A program made the position numbers and the translations under genes. A model generated the notes under the pieces. That model searched no databases. It was not told where the DNA came from and saw only the letters and a list, made by a program, of their open reading frames with translations. A stretch of DNA of 48,969 nt from Rhodoferax sp. U2-2l. GTDB lineage: Bacteria > Pseudomonadota > Gammaproteobacteria > Burkholderiales > Burkholderiaceae_C. The stretch spans positions 1-48,969 of the forward strand of contig NZ_JAJCTH010000025.1 in NCBI RefSeq assembly GCF_020594515.1, given 5' to 3'. Positions 17,682 through 25,255 of the stretch are shown here, piece by piece. Each line of letters begins with the position of its first letter. Within the stretch, counting starts at the first letter, position 1.

Positions 17682-19207
17682 CAGTTCACCCCTTCGGTGA
17701 CCACAATTGTGGCGGCCGCGACCTCAGCCATCACCGCGCGCGCTTGCTCCAACTCGTCGGCGGATCGAACCGCGACCACCAGGCGCCCACTCGGCTCGCG
17801 GAATACAGCCGGCTGGTACCCAATGGCTGGCTGGTCCTTCTCCTCGGTGCGTCGTAGCTTCTCTTTGGCCTTGGCGGCCAGGGTCGGTGCGACCACCAGC
17901 CAACCGCAGCGAAGCTCGTGGGCGAGGGTCGACGGCAACCCCTTTTCGGCCGGAAGCTGGGGCCGACGAGTCTCGATCGCCGCGGCTGATTCGGCCGTGA
18001 CAGCACCAAGATCCACATCGACCGAGGTGACGATCTCAGCATCGACGAGCTGCCCCTGTTTCCAAAGCTTCACCGCGCCGAGGAGATCACCGAGGCGAGG
18101 CCTGGGTTCGAGGCGCCATGGCGCAGCAGCACACCAGCTTTCGAGCTGCTCCAACACTTCCCGCGAGCGCGCATCGGCGAATCGCAGACCCAGTTCGAAC
18201 CCATGGTCCAGTCCATCGTGCTGCAGGTTCGCCGACATCACCAGCGACTGCCCCGAGTCGATCCAGATCGCCTTGGCGTGCAGCCAGCGGAAGCCGAGAA
18301 CGGTGGCACCGGCCTCGGCCAAAGCCAAGAGTGTGGGCATCGACGAGGGACGGATGCGCGCCAGCACGGTGACGTCCAGGCCATCACGGGCTCGGGCACA
18401 GAGCCGCTTGACAACAGCGTGATCCTCATCCCAGCCGAAGCTGCTGACCACGATGCGCGACCTTGCCCTGTCGATGAGTCGCAGCGCCTCGTCGTGGATT
18501 GCGTTGACTTTCACGGTGGTCGCCACTATGGCCCCGCCGGGGTCAGGGTGGGGCACTTTCCCAATGGGGCGGGTGGCCTTGAAGCGATCCTTCGGATCGA
18601 TCAGTTCGTGCTCCGCCGCTTCCCACATCGCCCATTTCAGGTAGTCGGTGACCTCAATCACCTCCGATGCGGTAAGAGTGACGGCCAGTTCCTCGTTCCG
18701 CTCAAGCGCTTCGGTGGTGAGGTTCGCAGTGAGCAACAGGCCCGCCGGGCGAGTTTCCGGATCAACCACTACGACCTTCGCGTGGAAATGCGGCGCAGAC
18801 CGGAAGAGTGCGTGCCCACCAAGTCGGGCGAGCATTGCCTTGTGCTGATCGAGGACGCGCTTGTCGAACTCGCCTTCGCCCTCCTCGCGCCCAAGGCGCG
18901 CTTCTGAGGCCAGCAGCACGTAGACGCGAACTCCGCGCTTTGCTGCGTCGAGAATCGCATCCTCGACCCCCTTGTCGGCGAGCAGGAAGCTGCACATCAC
19001 GGCTTTGTCTCGAGCCTGCGAGAGCAACGAAACGACGGCGTTCGCCATCTCCCGGCTCCGACCGGACTCGAACACGGCCCGCCCTCGTTCGCTTCGCGCG
19101 GCAGCGACAGAAGGCGTGGACGCCCACGTCGGCGGCAACTCACGTTGCCGCTGGTCGATGATCTCGACGAATCGCTTCTCCCAAGTTGAGTTGTTCTTCG
19201 TCTTCAT
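17681..19207 (-). CDS. Phospholipase-D-like protein with two HKD motifs
   Basis: 508 residues when started at the ATG at 19207, which forms TGATG with the preceding stop and has GGAG six bases before it; a longer frame to 19243 reads into the upstream gene. Two complete HxKx4D motifs are visible: HFHAKVVVVD (H142, K144, D149) followed by TANLT (N162), and WLHAKAIWID (H310, K312, D317) followed by SANLQ (N327). One polypeptide thus forms a complete PLD active site with two halves, as in nucleases such as those of Mokosh and DISARM (DrmC). The last 150 residues are unrecognised. No signal peptide or membrane segment is seen, so a cytoplasmic nuclease acting on DNA or RNA is more likely than a lipase. 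Confidence 0.85.
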   Translation of the reverse strand: MKTKNNSTWEKRFVEIIDQRQRELPPTWASTPSVAAARSERGRAVFESGRSREMANAVVSLLSQARDKAVMCSFLLADKGVEDAILDAAKRGVRVYVLLASEARLGREEGEGEFDKRVLDQHKAMLARLGGHALFRSAPHFHAKVVVVDPETRPAGLLLTANLTTEALERNEELAVTLTASEVIEVTDYLKWAMWEAAEHELIDPKDRFKATRPIGKVPHPDPGGAIVATTVKVNAIHDEALRLIDRARSRIVVSSFGWDEDHAVVKRLCARARDGLDVTVLARIRPSSMPTLLALAEAGATVLGFRWLHAKAIWIDSGQSLVMSANLQHDGLDHGFELGLRFADARSREVLEQLESWCAAAPWRLEPRPRLGDLLGAVKLWKQGQLVDAEIVTSVDVDLGAVTAESAAAIETRRPQLPAEKGLPSTLAHELRCGWLVVAPTLAAKAKEKLRRTEEKDQPAIGYQPAVFREPSGRLVVAVRSADELEQARAVMAEVAAATIVVTEGVN

Positions 19208-20427
19208 CACAGGCTCCAATCCTCGGCAGCAACCAAGTGCCATGTGCCTGGTGTCGGTCTATCTGTGCGGTCACGCCAGGCTGCCTCCGCAAGCTCCTGT
19301 CTGGTCGGCGTGGGTGGGTCAAACTCAGCGAACGGCTTGACCGCCTCGGCCGCCCATGTGCAGAAGTGCTCCGTGGTCGCGTAGTCTCGCACTCGCTCTC
19401 GTAGCCGCCAATCCGCCCAGCGCGTGGCGTCCTGGGCAGAGCGTGCTCGCAGCGCGATCCCCTCGACCGTCGTCGCGTCGAAGATTCCAAGTGACTCGAT
19501 GTCAGGGCGCTTGAAGGAGACCCCTCGGACGAGAGACTCGCGCTCGTCGGCAATCGTCTCGTCGAAGCCGATCCTCAGCGCAGCGACCGAGTCGTCCCAT
19601 CGCGGCCACAGCCCCTCGACCTGCATCAGCTGCATCCAGACCGCGTCCGCAGCCATCTCCGGCGCGTCGACGGCGGCATTCACGGGCGTGCCACCCAGGC
19701 TGCCGCCGATCCTCAAGCGAGCATCCGTGACATCCCATGTCGCCCGGAGCGTCGTCTCAGCCTCTGCCACCTCGCCCTCAGCCTCAAGCTGTTCGATGCG
19801 CAGTGGCGCGCCGCCGACCAGCGGCGTCGTGATGACGCCGACTGCATCTCGAACCCACCGAGGCAGCTTCTCGAAGCGGCGCTTGGGCGCCTTGTCGCGC
19901 TCCTCGCCCCAAACCTCGTCATATGCACTCGACTCCCGCCATGGCTCAACGCGAAGGATGGTGGCGCCAAGCAGCGGATCTTTGCTGGCCCACACCGTCC
20001 ACGTCCCCTGCTCAGGGATGTAGATCTGCTTCGTATCCAGGGCCGTAGAGCCAGACTCGGTCAACCGGTACTGCCGGTCCACCTGCTCGAGAAGCCCATA
20101 TTGCTGTCCGATCTGCAGCAGACGCTGGGCGATGACCCGACGCGAGTTGTGCTCGAAGAGCAGATGCTCAGCAACATCCCCAGCATCGGTTTGCCCGCGC
20201 TCTCGCGCTCGTAGCAAAACGGGCAATAGCTCGTTGCGTTTTGCCGCCTTCGCGACCTGGCCAATCACGCGCCAGCACTCAACTCGGATCTCCCTGGTCA
20301 AGCGGATTACGCCAGCAGCGTCAGTAGGTTCAGGTTTGACCGATTGCGCAGCACGCTGCTGCGGAGCAGCCGTGGCGGGCGCCGATTTCAATAGCTTGCC
20401 GAGCTCAGCAAGGCCGTTAACTCGCAT
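19207..20427 (-). CDS. Unrecognised 406-residue protein of the CARF-sigma54 operon
   Basis: I do not recognise a family. After an Ala/Pro-rich N-terminus (about 12-40), residues about 45-150 are helical with a winged-helix look: HLLFEHNSRRVIAQRLLQI followed by YGLLEQVDRQYRLTESG. The middle has beta-rich segments (WTVWASKDPLLGATILRVEPW) and a possible sandwich region (residues about 215-290); the C-terminus is helical and Trp-rich (ATRWADWRLRERV). No enzyme motif is apparent. It overlaps the helicase stop by 11 bp, has GGGAGGA four bases before its ATG and overlaps the PLD gene by one base. The strict coupling suggests a subunit or adaptor linking the helicase and the PLD nuclease. Confidence 0.7.
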   Translation of the reverse strand: MRVNGLAELGKLLKSAPATAAPQQRAAQSVKPEPTDAAGVIRLTREIRVECWRVIGQVAKAAKRNELLPVLLRARERGQTDAGDVAEHLLFEHNSRRVIAQRLLQIGQQYGLLEQVDRQYRLTESGSTALDTKQIYIPEQGTWTVWASKDPLLGATILRVEPWRESSAYDEVWGEERDKAPKRRFEKLPRWVRDAVGVITTPLVGGAPLRIEQLEAEGEVAEAETTLRATWDVTDARLRIGGSLGGTPVNAAVDAPEMAADAVWMQLMQVEGLWPRWDDSVAALRIGFDETIADERESLVRGVSFKRPDIESLGIFDATTVEGIALRARSAQDATRWADWRLRERVRDYATTEHFCTWAAEAVKPFAEFDPPTPTRQELAEAAWRDRTDRPTPGTWHLVAAEDWSL

Positions 20428-23035
20428 GGGTTCCTCCCGATTCTTGGATCTGCGCTTCCCAAACTTCTTGCTCGGCGAAGACGCCCAGCGCGGAAGGCTG
20501 GGCTCTTTTCATGGCGTGACGGTCGCCGACGACGATGCGCTGATACCGCGCCCGGGTGAGTGCAACGTTCAGGCGGTTTGGGCTTTCGAGGAAGCTCGTT
20601 GGGCGCGCGCTCGCAAAGGAGAGGATCACCAAGTCGGCCTCGTGGCCCTGGAAGCGGTCCACGGTGCAGAGTTCGATGGTGAGGTGTACCTCGGCCTTCG
20701 CTCCTCGCGTGAATTGCCGCATGCCGCTCCCCTGTCGGGTCCAGCGCCGAAGGTGGCTGCGGATCTCGCGCTCCTGACCTCGGTAAAAGGTCAGCACCGC
20801 AGCCTCCCATGGGCGCCCGTCGCGGCGAGGGTTGTGCGCTGCCCAGGCGTCGAACTCCCGCAGTTCGTAGATGACCGCGCCGGCCTCGGCAGGGTTCGAA
20901 TTGAATCGGCTGTTGAAGCTGCCACGGACATCGAGCCAGACAGCTCTGTGAGCGTGGCGCCGGAAACTCCAGGTGCGCTCGTCTTCCATGTAGTCAGGGG
21001 TGAAGAGCGCCTCGCCCTCGTAGATGAGCTTGTGCGGGAATGCCGCAATGTCAGGATGCATTCGGTGCTGCGTGCTGAGGCGCACATGGCGTGCTCGGAG
21101 CGCTGACGCCGGCAGCCCGTCTGAGAGTGCGGTCGGCTTCTTCGCTTGCGGGTCACGCTCAAAGCCTTGACGAAGCGACTCGAGGATTGAAGGCAATGCG
21201 ACCCTGCGGACGCGGTCGATCTCGCCCCAGACCGCTTCTGTGTCGACGCCCGTCTCAACGGCCGGTAGCAGCTCCTTAATCTGCTTGCGGAGCCGCTGAC
21301 TCGTCGAGCGGGTTTGGCGTTCACCGGGCTCGACCTCGTGTGCCAAGCGCTGCTCGTAGAGGCGGGCAAGGCGCCAGGCGACCTCGGCGGCCCACTCGGG
21401 CTGCGCTTCGCGTCCGCGCCCGGAAATTCGCAACCAAGCATCGGCCCTGCGCCGAAGCGCATACAGGCCATCACCGGTATGCCGCACGGTGGCGACGTCG
21501 AGTGGCAGTTCCTCCAGGCGGCGCTCGAGATCGGCGAGCGCTCCGGCGACCACGGCCGCGCTCCAGATCACGTCGTCGTTGCTGGCGTCCGCGAGCTCGA
21601 CCCCGCGAGCTGCCGCCTGCGCGGCATACACGCCCAGCGTCTTCGCTTCATCGATGGATACGACAGCCACTCGTCGCCGCCGCGGGTCTTCCTGGCTCGC
21701 CATGAAGACATCGATGCAGGCATTGCGGGTACCCTCATCACGGAGGCATGCCTCGACGTTGACGGCCATCGCGGCATCGTCGACGTAGGGCGACAGCTGC
21801 TTCGAGTCGCCGACGATCACCCACCGCTTCGCGAGTAGCGCGGGAACCAGGAATTCCTGGAAGGTTGTCTTGGACGCCTCGTCGATGATCAGCACATCGA
21901 AGGTCGCTGCCGCGTGTCCGCTCGCCTTAATGTCTGGGTGCTGCAGGATGCCGATGGTCGTCCCGCAAACCAGGTTTGCTGCGTCGAGCACCATACGTTC
22001 GATGGTTGTTGGCCCATGTCTGACCTCCTCCAGCAGGGCCTGTTGCGACTCGCTCAGGCCACGGCGGCCGTCGAGGTGCCGGAGCAAGCGTTCTCTTTCG
22101 GTCTTCACGAAACGCTCAAGCTGCCAGGGGCCTGCCTTCTCGGAGACGTTCCTGCGCTCACCGATCCGCACCGGGATGACCAAATCACGGTGTGAGTTGC
22201 GTTCATCCATCAGCCGCTCGAGCACGTTGTCGACGGCGACATGGGTGGATGCGCAGAGGAGCGCCCGCTTGCCCTGCCTGGCGAGCTGCAACACCAACTC
22301 GCAAATGGCCGTGGTTTTGCCGGAGCCTGGCGGACCCTCCAGAAGTACGAAGTCAGGCGTTGCCAAGGCGATGTCGACGAAGCGACGCTGCTCGTCCGTC
22401 CCCGGGCGTGCCTCGTCGGTCAGCACCATCCAGCCGTCATCCTCGATTCCGACTGGCTCGAAGGATGGCCACCGAGCGTGCTCCACAGATTCCATCAGGC
22501 GCAGCAGTGGCCGGTGCGAGGACGAGGGTGCGTTCTGTAGCGCCTGCAGCGCCTGAATCTGCCGTAGCAGTGTGAGCGTATTCGGGCGCAAGAGCAACTG
22601 GTCGCCATTCGGTCGGCGATCGAGCAGGAGCTGGGATGTCTCGGGGTCTCGGTCGAGCACTAGGAGCTTGCGGTTGTCAGCAAACTTCTTCCAGCCGTTA
22701 CTGCGGCGGTCAGTCGTGGCATCCAGGTCGTCGTCGACCCATTCGAATACATCGCGGACATTCTCGTCCATGAACGCTCGGAACGTCGACTCGGGCTCGT
22801 TAGGGCGCTCATTGGGCTCTTCGAGCTGGATCCAGAAGCCACGCGCGCGGTCGGCCTGGTCACCCTCCGGCGGCGTGCTGGGCTTCCACGCGAGCCGCTT
22901 CACGGCGGCATCGCTCTCCATGTACTCCTTCGTTCGACGGAGGAAGTCATGGAACGTCTTCAAGCCGAAGAAGACACTTTTGAGGAGGGTGTCTGGTCGA
23001 GCGGCATCCAGATTGTTGTAGTGAAGTAGCGCCAT
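20417..23035 (-). CDS. UPF1-like superfamily 1 helicase
   Basis: 872 residues. After an N-terminal region of about 200 residues with no known domain, the SF1 core begins at EQRRFVDIAL: Walker A GPPGSGKT (234-241), DEAS (385-388), GDSKQL (409-414), then a long insertion (about 430-640) and the second RecA lobe with LSTQHRMHPDI, VDRFQGHEADLVIL and RLNVALTRAR. These are the AAA_11/AAA_12 motifs of COG1112-type RNA/DNA helicases, so 5'-3' translocation on single strands is likely. It is the first gene of the four-gene operon, 48 bp downstream of a sigma-54-type promoter, with GAGAGG four bases before the ATG. Helicases of this kind pair with PLD nucleases in Mokosh; whether this is homologous to MkoA needs a search. 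Confidence 0.85.
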   Translation of the reverse strand: MALLHYNNLDAARPDTLLKSVFFGLKTFHDFLRRTKEYMESDAAVKRLAWKPSTPPEGDQADRARGFWIQLEEPNERPNEPESTFRAFMDENVRDVFEWVDDDLDATTDRRSNGWKKFADNRKLLVLDRDPETSQLLLDRRPNGDQLLLRPNTLTLLRQIQALQALQNAPSSSHRPLLRLMESVEHARWPSFEPVGIEDDGWMVLTDEARPGTDEQRRFVDIALATPDFVLLEGPPGSGKTTAICELVLQLARQGKRALLCASTHVAVDNVLERLMDERNSHRDLVIPVRIGERRNVSEKAGPWQLERFVKTERERLLRHLDGRRGLSESQQALLEEVRHGPTTIERMVLDAANLVCGTTIGILQHPDIKASGHAAATFDVLIIDEASKTTFQEFLVPALLAKRWVIVGDSKQLSPYVDDAAMAVNVEACLRDEGTRNACIDVFMASQEDPRRRRVAVVSIDEAKTLGVYAAQAAARGVELADASNDDVIWSAAVVAGALADLERRLEELPLDVATVRHTGDGLYALRRRADAWLRISGRGREAQPEWAAEVAWRLARLYEQRLAHEVEPGERQTRSTSQRLRKQIKELLPAVETGVDTEAVWGEIDRVRRVALPSILESLRQGFERDPQAKKPTALSDGLPASALRARHVRLSTQHRMHPDIAAFPHKLIYEGEALFTPDYMEDERTWSFRRHAHRAVWLDVRGSFNSRFNSNPAEAGAVIYELREFDAWAAHNPRRDGRPWEAAVLTFYRGQEREIRSHLRRWTRQGSGMRQFTRGAKAEVHLTIELCTVDRFQGHEADLVILSFASARPTSFLESPNRLNVALTRARYQRIVVGDRHAMKRAQPSALGVFAEQEVWEAQIQESGGTHAS

Positions 23036-23082
23036 TGAACCTCTCTTGCAAATTTGTGACCGAAGTGGTTGCCATCAACGTT

Positions 23083-23099
23083 TGCAAGTGAGATGCCAG
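23083..23099 (-). promoter_or_regulatory. Sigma-54 (-24/-12) promoter of the helicase operon
   Basis: The minus strand reads CTGGCATCTCACTTGCA. Against the consensus TGGCACG-N4-TTGCW it keeps TGGCA, the four-base spacer and TTGCA, with invariant GG (23096-23097) and GC (23084-23085) exactly ten bases apart. The predicted transcription start is near 23072, giving a 5' leader of about 37 bases to the helicase ATG. It fits with the sigma-54 activator encoded as the last gene of the same operon. Confidence 0.75.
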
Positions 23100-23175
23100 C
23101 CAGCCACGATGGCCTAACTAGTTATGAAGAATACATTTTTCTGTCCATCGCATCAGAGAATCCGGGTGTTTTTTA

Positions 23176-23210
23176 CCGTCAACTGGTGAAACCACCCGTC
23201 TTTTGACGGG
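23176..23210. promoter_or_regulatory. Candidate upstream activator sites for the CARF-sigma54 regulator
   Basis: CCGTCAA (23176-23182) and TTGACGG (23203-23209) are inverted copies. The palindrome CCCGTC-TTTT-GACGGG (23195-23210) overlaps the second. They lie about 105-140 bp upstream of the predicted start, the usual distance for enhancer-binding proteins. The palindrome could alternatively be a weak hairpin of an upstream transcript. Confidence 0.45.
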
Positions 23211-23270
23211 GTCCAGACAGGGGCACTAGATTGGTTAGGCAAACTCCTTACTGAATTGGCCAGGTTTTTA

Positions 23271-23358
23271 GGTTGAGATACCGCAGATCCTCTTCGCCCA
23301 TTTGACGTAGGGCTTGGACAAACAACTCACGATTGAGGACGGTCCGATTGGCACTCAT
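23271..23358 (-). pseudogene. N-terminal half of the split small gene
   Basis: The minus strand reads MSANRTVLNRELFVQAL then RQMGEEDLRYLN, after which the similarity to a sensible protein ends and a stop follows at 23248-23250. Its natural continuation appears to be the fragment starting at 15980 (R-MVVERLNLL...). The start codon at 23358 has no strong ribosome site. The two pieces are on the same strand and in the right order for one gene broken by an insertion. The remaining stretch up to 23498 shows no gene. Confidence 0.5.
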
Positions 23359-23498
23359 GGCTGATGGCGATCTCGCACGGCAAGCAACAGGCCAGAAGTT
23401 TAGTGGGCATTGGTCGTGCAACAAGACCACTGCCGCCGGTTCACCTGGCGCCGCTAATCAGGTGGACGTCTTGCGGTCAATATGTGTTCGCCGGTTGC

Positions 23499-23822
23499 TT
23501 ACAGAGGTCTTGCATCGGGCGAGGCCTCCTCGACCACGAGTGCCAGTCTGAAATCCAGACTGTCCTCGGCCATGGGCTCCACAACTTCGTAGACGCCGCC
23601 TAACTGCGTGACGATTTCTCTGGTGGTTGTGTCCCAATGTGCAATCGCGGTGGTCACGCGGATGCGACTGGTGCCGGGTAGTTCGCAGACCAGCACCTGT
23701 TCGCCGTCGAAGGGGTAGGTTCGCCAGCGGAGAACACGGATGCGTGGTTGAACGTTGACGTCTGGAGCGTGCCGGACATGGCAGACGGCTGCTATAAGAT
23801 CTAGAGTATTCATGTTTTTCAT
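23499..23822 (-). CDS. Hypothetical protein, 107 residues
   Basis: Unrecognised. The protein is compact with alternating strands, for example RIRVLRWRTYPFDGEQVLVCELP and an acidic C-terminus. No membrane segment, signal or metal motif is visible. Several starts are close together (GTG at 23828, ATG at 23822 and 23813) and none has a strong ribosome site; 23822 is an arbitrary middle choice. It lies upstream of, and on the same strand as, the N-terminal half-gene, so the two were probably neighbours in an older mobile-element region before the helicase module arrived. Confidence 0.5.
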   Translation of the reverse strand: MKNMNTLDLIAAVCHVRHAPDVNVQPRIRVLRWRTYPFDGEQVLVCELPGTSRIRVTTAIAHWDTTTREIVTQLGGVYEVVEPMAEDSLDFRLALVVEEASPDARPL

Positions 23823-24145
23823 GAACACAATTTTGGCGAGCGACGGCGACTCAACCAGACAAATTTAAACAAAAACGGGACCGCTCGATTAGTGAATATC
23901 TCATTCACCATTCAGTGCCAATTTGGCAGCTAAATCTGTCGTTTTTTGATCAACAGCACTGAACAACGGGGTAAGCATGCATACCGATTACCCTACTGAT
24001 CTCATGGGACTTTTGCTTTTTGAGGTGGGTCCTCCTGCAGGCATCACACAGATCTGTTCGAGTGAGGTTTTCGGCGGCAGCGACAAGTTTCCCAACCAGT
24101 CGACATTCGAAACCGGCCAGTTTTTTCTGACCTAACCGAAGAAGC
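23823..24145. other. 323-bp AT-rich intergenic region with a palindrome
   Basis: No gene is seen. GTGAAT-ATCTC-ATTCAC at 23892-23908 is a perfect 6-bp-arm palindrome about 70 bp upstream of the 107-residue gene and could be an operator for it. GCATGCAT near 23978-23985 is a second short palindrome. No T-run hairpin was recognised. Confidence 0.4.
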
Positions 24146-24466
24146 TCATTCGTCCGATTTGGACGTATTGAATCGCTTGTCCTCTGTGACGTAGCCCGGC
24201 GTCACAAGCGGTCCCGAGTCTGCCATCTCTGCAAGCTCCACAGCGTTCTTCACCAACTGCGATGGTGTTTCATCTAAGGCATACGCGAGTGCGCAAATCA
24301 CGCTGAGCGTTGGCTGACGCCTGCCGGTTTCAAGCAAGCCAATAAATGTACGGTCAAGCGAGGCCTTGTCCGCCAGCTCCTCCTGTGTCATCCGCTGTTG
24401 ACGGCGGATCTTCTTCAATGTTGTTGCAAAGGCGTCTATGACGGCCTCGTTTCGCGCTCTTGCCAT
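24146..24466 (-). CDS. XRE-family (HTH_3) transcriptional regulator
   Basis: 106 residues. The helix-turn-helix lies at about 14-68: LKKIRRQQRMTQEELADKAS, then LDRTFIGLLETGRRQPTLSV, the standard Cro/C1 pattern. The C-terminal 35 residues are unstructured and polar. No toxin or peptidase domain is fused. Its ATG lies 21 bp from a symmetric double palindrome (24488-24515) between it and a divergent gene, which strongly suggests autoregulation. It may act as the repressor of a mobile element or as the controller of the neighbouring plus-strand gene. Confidence 0.9.
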   Translation of the reverse strand: MARARNEAVIDAFATTLKKIRRQQRMTQEELADKASLDRTFIGLLETGRRQPTLSVICALAYALDETPSQLVKNAVELAEMADSGPLVTPGYVTEDKRFNTSKSDE

Positions 24467-24487
24467 GAGAGCGATCTTCCGGCTTGG

Positions 24488-24515
24488 CAGACTATAGTCA
24501 ACCGACTATAGTCTG
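24488..24515. promoter_or_regulatory. Double-palindrome operator between the XRE gene and the divergent gene
   Basis: Two identical copies of the 10-bp palindrome GACTATAGTC are separated by AACC, and the outer bases extend the symmetry (CAG ... CTG), giving a 28-bp site. Placed just before the XRE gene and 34 bp before the divergent ATG, it is most simply two adjacent dimer sites for the XRE regulator. TATAGT within each half could double as a -10 element. Confidence 0.7.
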
Positions 24516-24549
24516 TGTTTTAACTTCAATCTCAAACCGGATCTTTTGT

Positions 24550-25005
24550 ATGTTCATCACTGACCAGCGCAACCTGTCTCCCGTTTCAGCCCTTCATTGC
24601 GACCCAGGCCAAAAGTCTTGGCTGCTGTGTGAACTGGCGTTGTCCCGTCCCTGGTTCCTAGTGACCCTGCTTCAATCCGACCCAGACGATTCGGATTGCG
24701 TGATGAAACGAACCCTGTTCGCCTCAAGCATCGAGCAGGTAGCGGCTTGGGCTAAGCAGGGCGCAAATGGACAAATCAAGTTTGATTCCGCTTTGATCGT
24801 GACCCCCAACACAACAAACGGGACCAGCACTTGGCAGATGGAGCCACTGGCGTCCATCTGGTCCGCCGAGGAGCCCGAAGGCCTACCAGGTTACCCGGTT
24901 GATGTTTGTCAAACTCAATCCGGTGCCAGGTACGTTACGTCGATTTTCGGCTGCCCACCAGAACAACTCACAAACTACAAGCTACGTCATCAATTTTCTG
25001 CTTAA
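24550..25005 (+). CDS. Hypothetical protein divergent from the XRE regulator
   Basis: 151 residues from the ATG at 24550. A longer frame from a TTG at 24484 is rejected because it would run through the operator. I do not recognise the family. The N-terminus (MFITDQRNLSPVSALHCD) and segment LALSRPWFLVTLLQSDPDD are suggestive of a small folded cytoplasmic protein; no catalytic motif is evident. The ribosome site is weak (GGA about 12 bases before). The following 250 bp contain an overlapping frame (about 24902-25219) that may be non-coding. Being divergent from the XRE gene across a shared operator, it is probably regulated by it. Confidence 0.45.
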   Translation: MFITDQRNLSPVSALHCDPGQKSWLLCELALSRPWFLVTLLQSDPDDSDCVMKRTLFASSIEQVAAWAKQGANGQIKFDSALIVTPNTTNGTSTWQMEPLASIWSAEEPEGLPGYPVDVCQTQSGARYVTSIFGCPPEQLTNYKLRHQFSA

Positions 25006-25125
25006 CGCACTGACTGACTGGGTACGCGATTGCGGACACGATTCCGTAAAGATGGCAGACATCAAATTGCCCTGTCTGCCTTTGACTTATTTCATTGAAT
25101 TCTCTTGTTCCGCTACCCAAAAAAA

Positions 25126-25164
25126 GGACGACGCTTACCTTGCATTGCCACCATCAAGTCGTCC
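25126..25164. repeat. Inverted repeat near the end of the recombinase operon
   Basis: GGACGAC (25126-25132) and GTCGTCC (25158-25164) are perfect 7-bp inverted arms separated by 25 bases, about 90 bp beyond the stop of the second recombinase. It could be a recombination core or a transcript hairpin; no T-run follows on the minus strand side. Confidence 0.3.
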
Positions 25165-25255
25165 TAACGCCACCTCTCCAAACTATGTTGTTTGCCTGGA
25201 TGGCCATTTTGTTGATTGATCCATTGCAGTAACTTAACCAGAACCCCAAATCAAC

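Larger units (their letters stand above)
15981..23270. mobile_element. Inserted 7.29-kb defence-like module interrupting a small gene
   Basis: The segment between the two half-genes contains the helicase, 406-residue, PLD and CARF-sigma54 genes plus their promoter region. The minus-strand junctions read TCAACC|TAAAAACC at the right end and GGAATAC|CC|GC at the left, so a CC duplication is possible. There are no obvious terminal inverted repeats and no transposase or recombinase gene inside, so the mechanism is unknown. The limits are inferred from reading-frame restoration, not from a sequenced empty site. Confidence 0.5.

Noticed and set aside
17681..23035. Direct assignment of the operon to Mokosh or DISARM
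   Set aside because: Only the helicase and PLD themes are shared; the 406-residue protein and CARF-sigma54 regulator are not part of those systems as I know them, and homology cannot be tested here.
24484..24549. Longer start (TTG) for the gene divergent from the XRE regulator
   Set aside because: It would place the 28-bp double-palindrome operator inside the coding region and has no ribosome site; the ATG at 24550 is preferred.
24899..25219. 106-codon plus-strand frame overlapping the end of the 151-residue gene
   Set aside because: No ribosome site, no recognisable features and heavy overlap; a frameshifted continuation of the upstream gene is possible but not supported by any motif.
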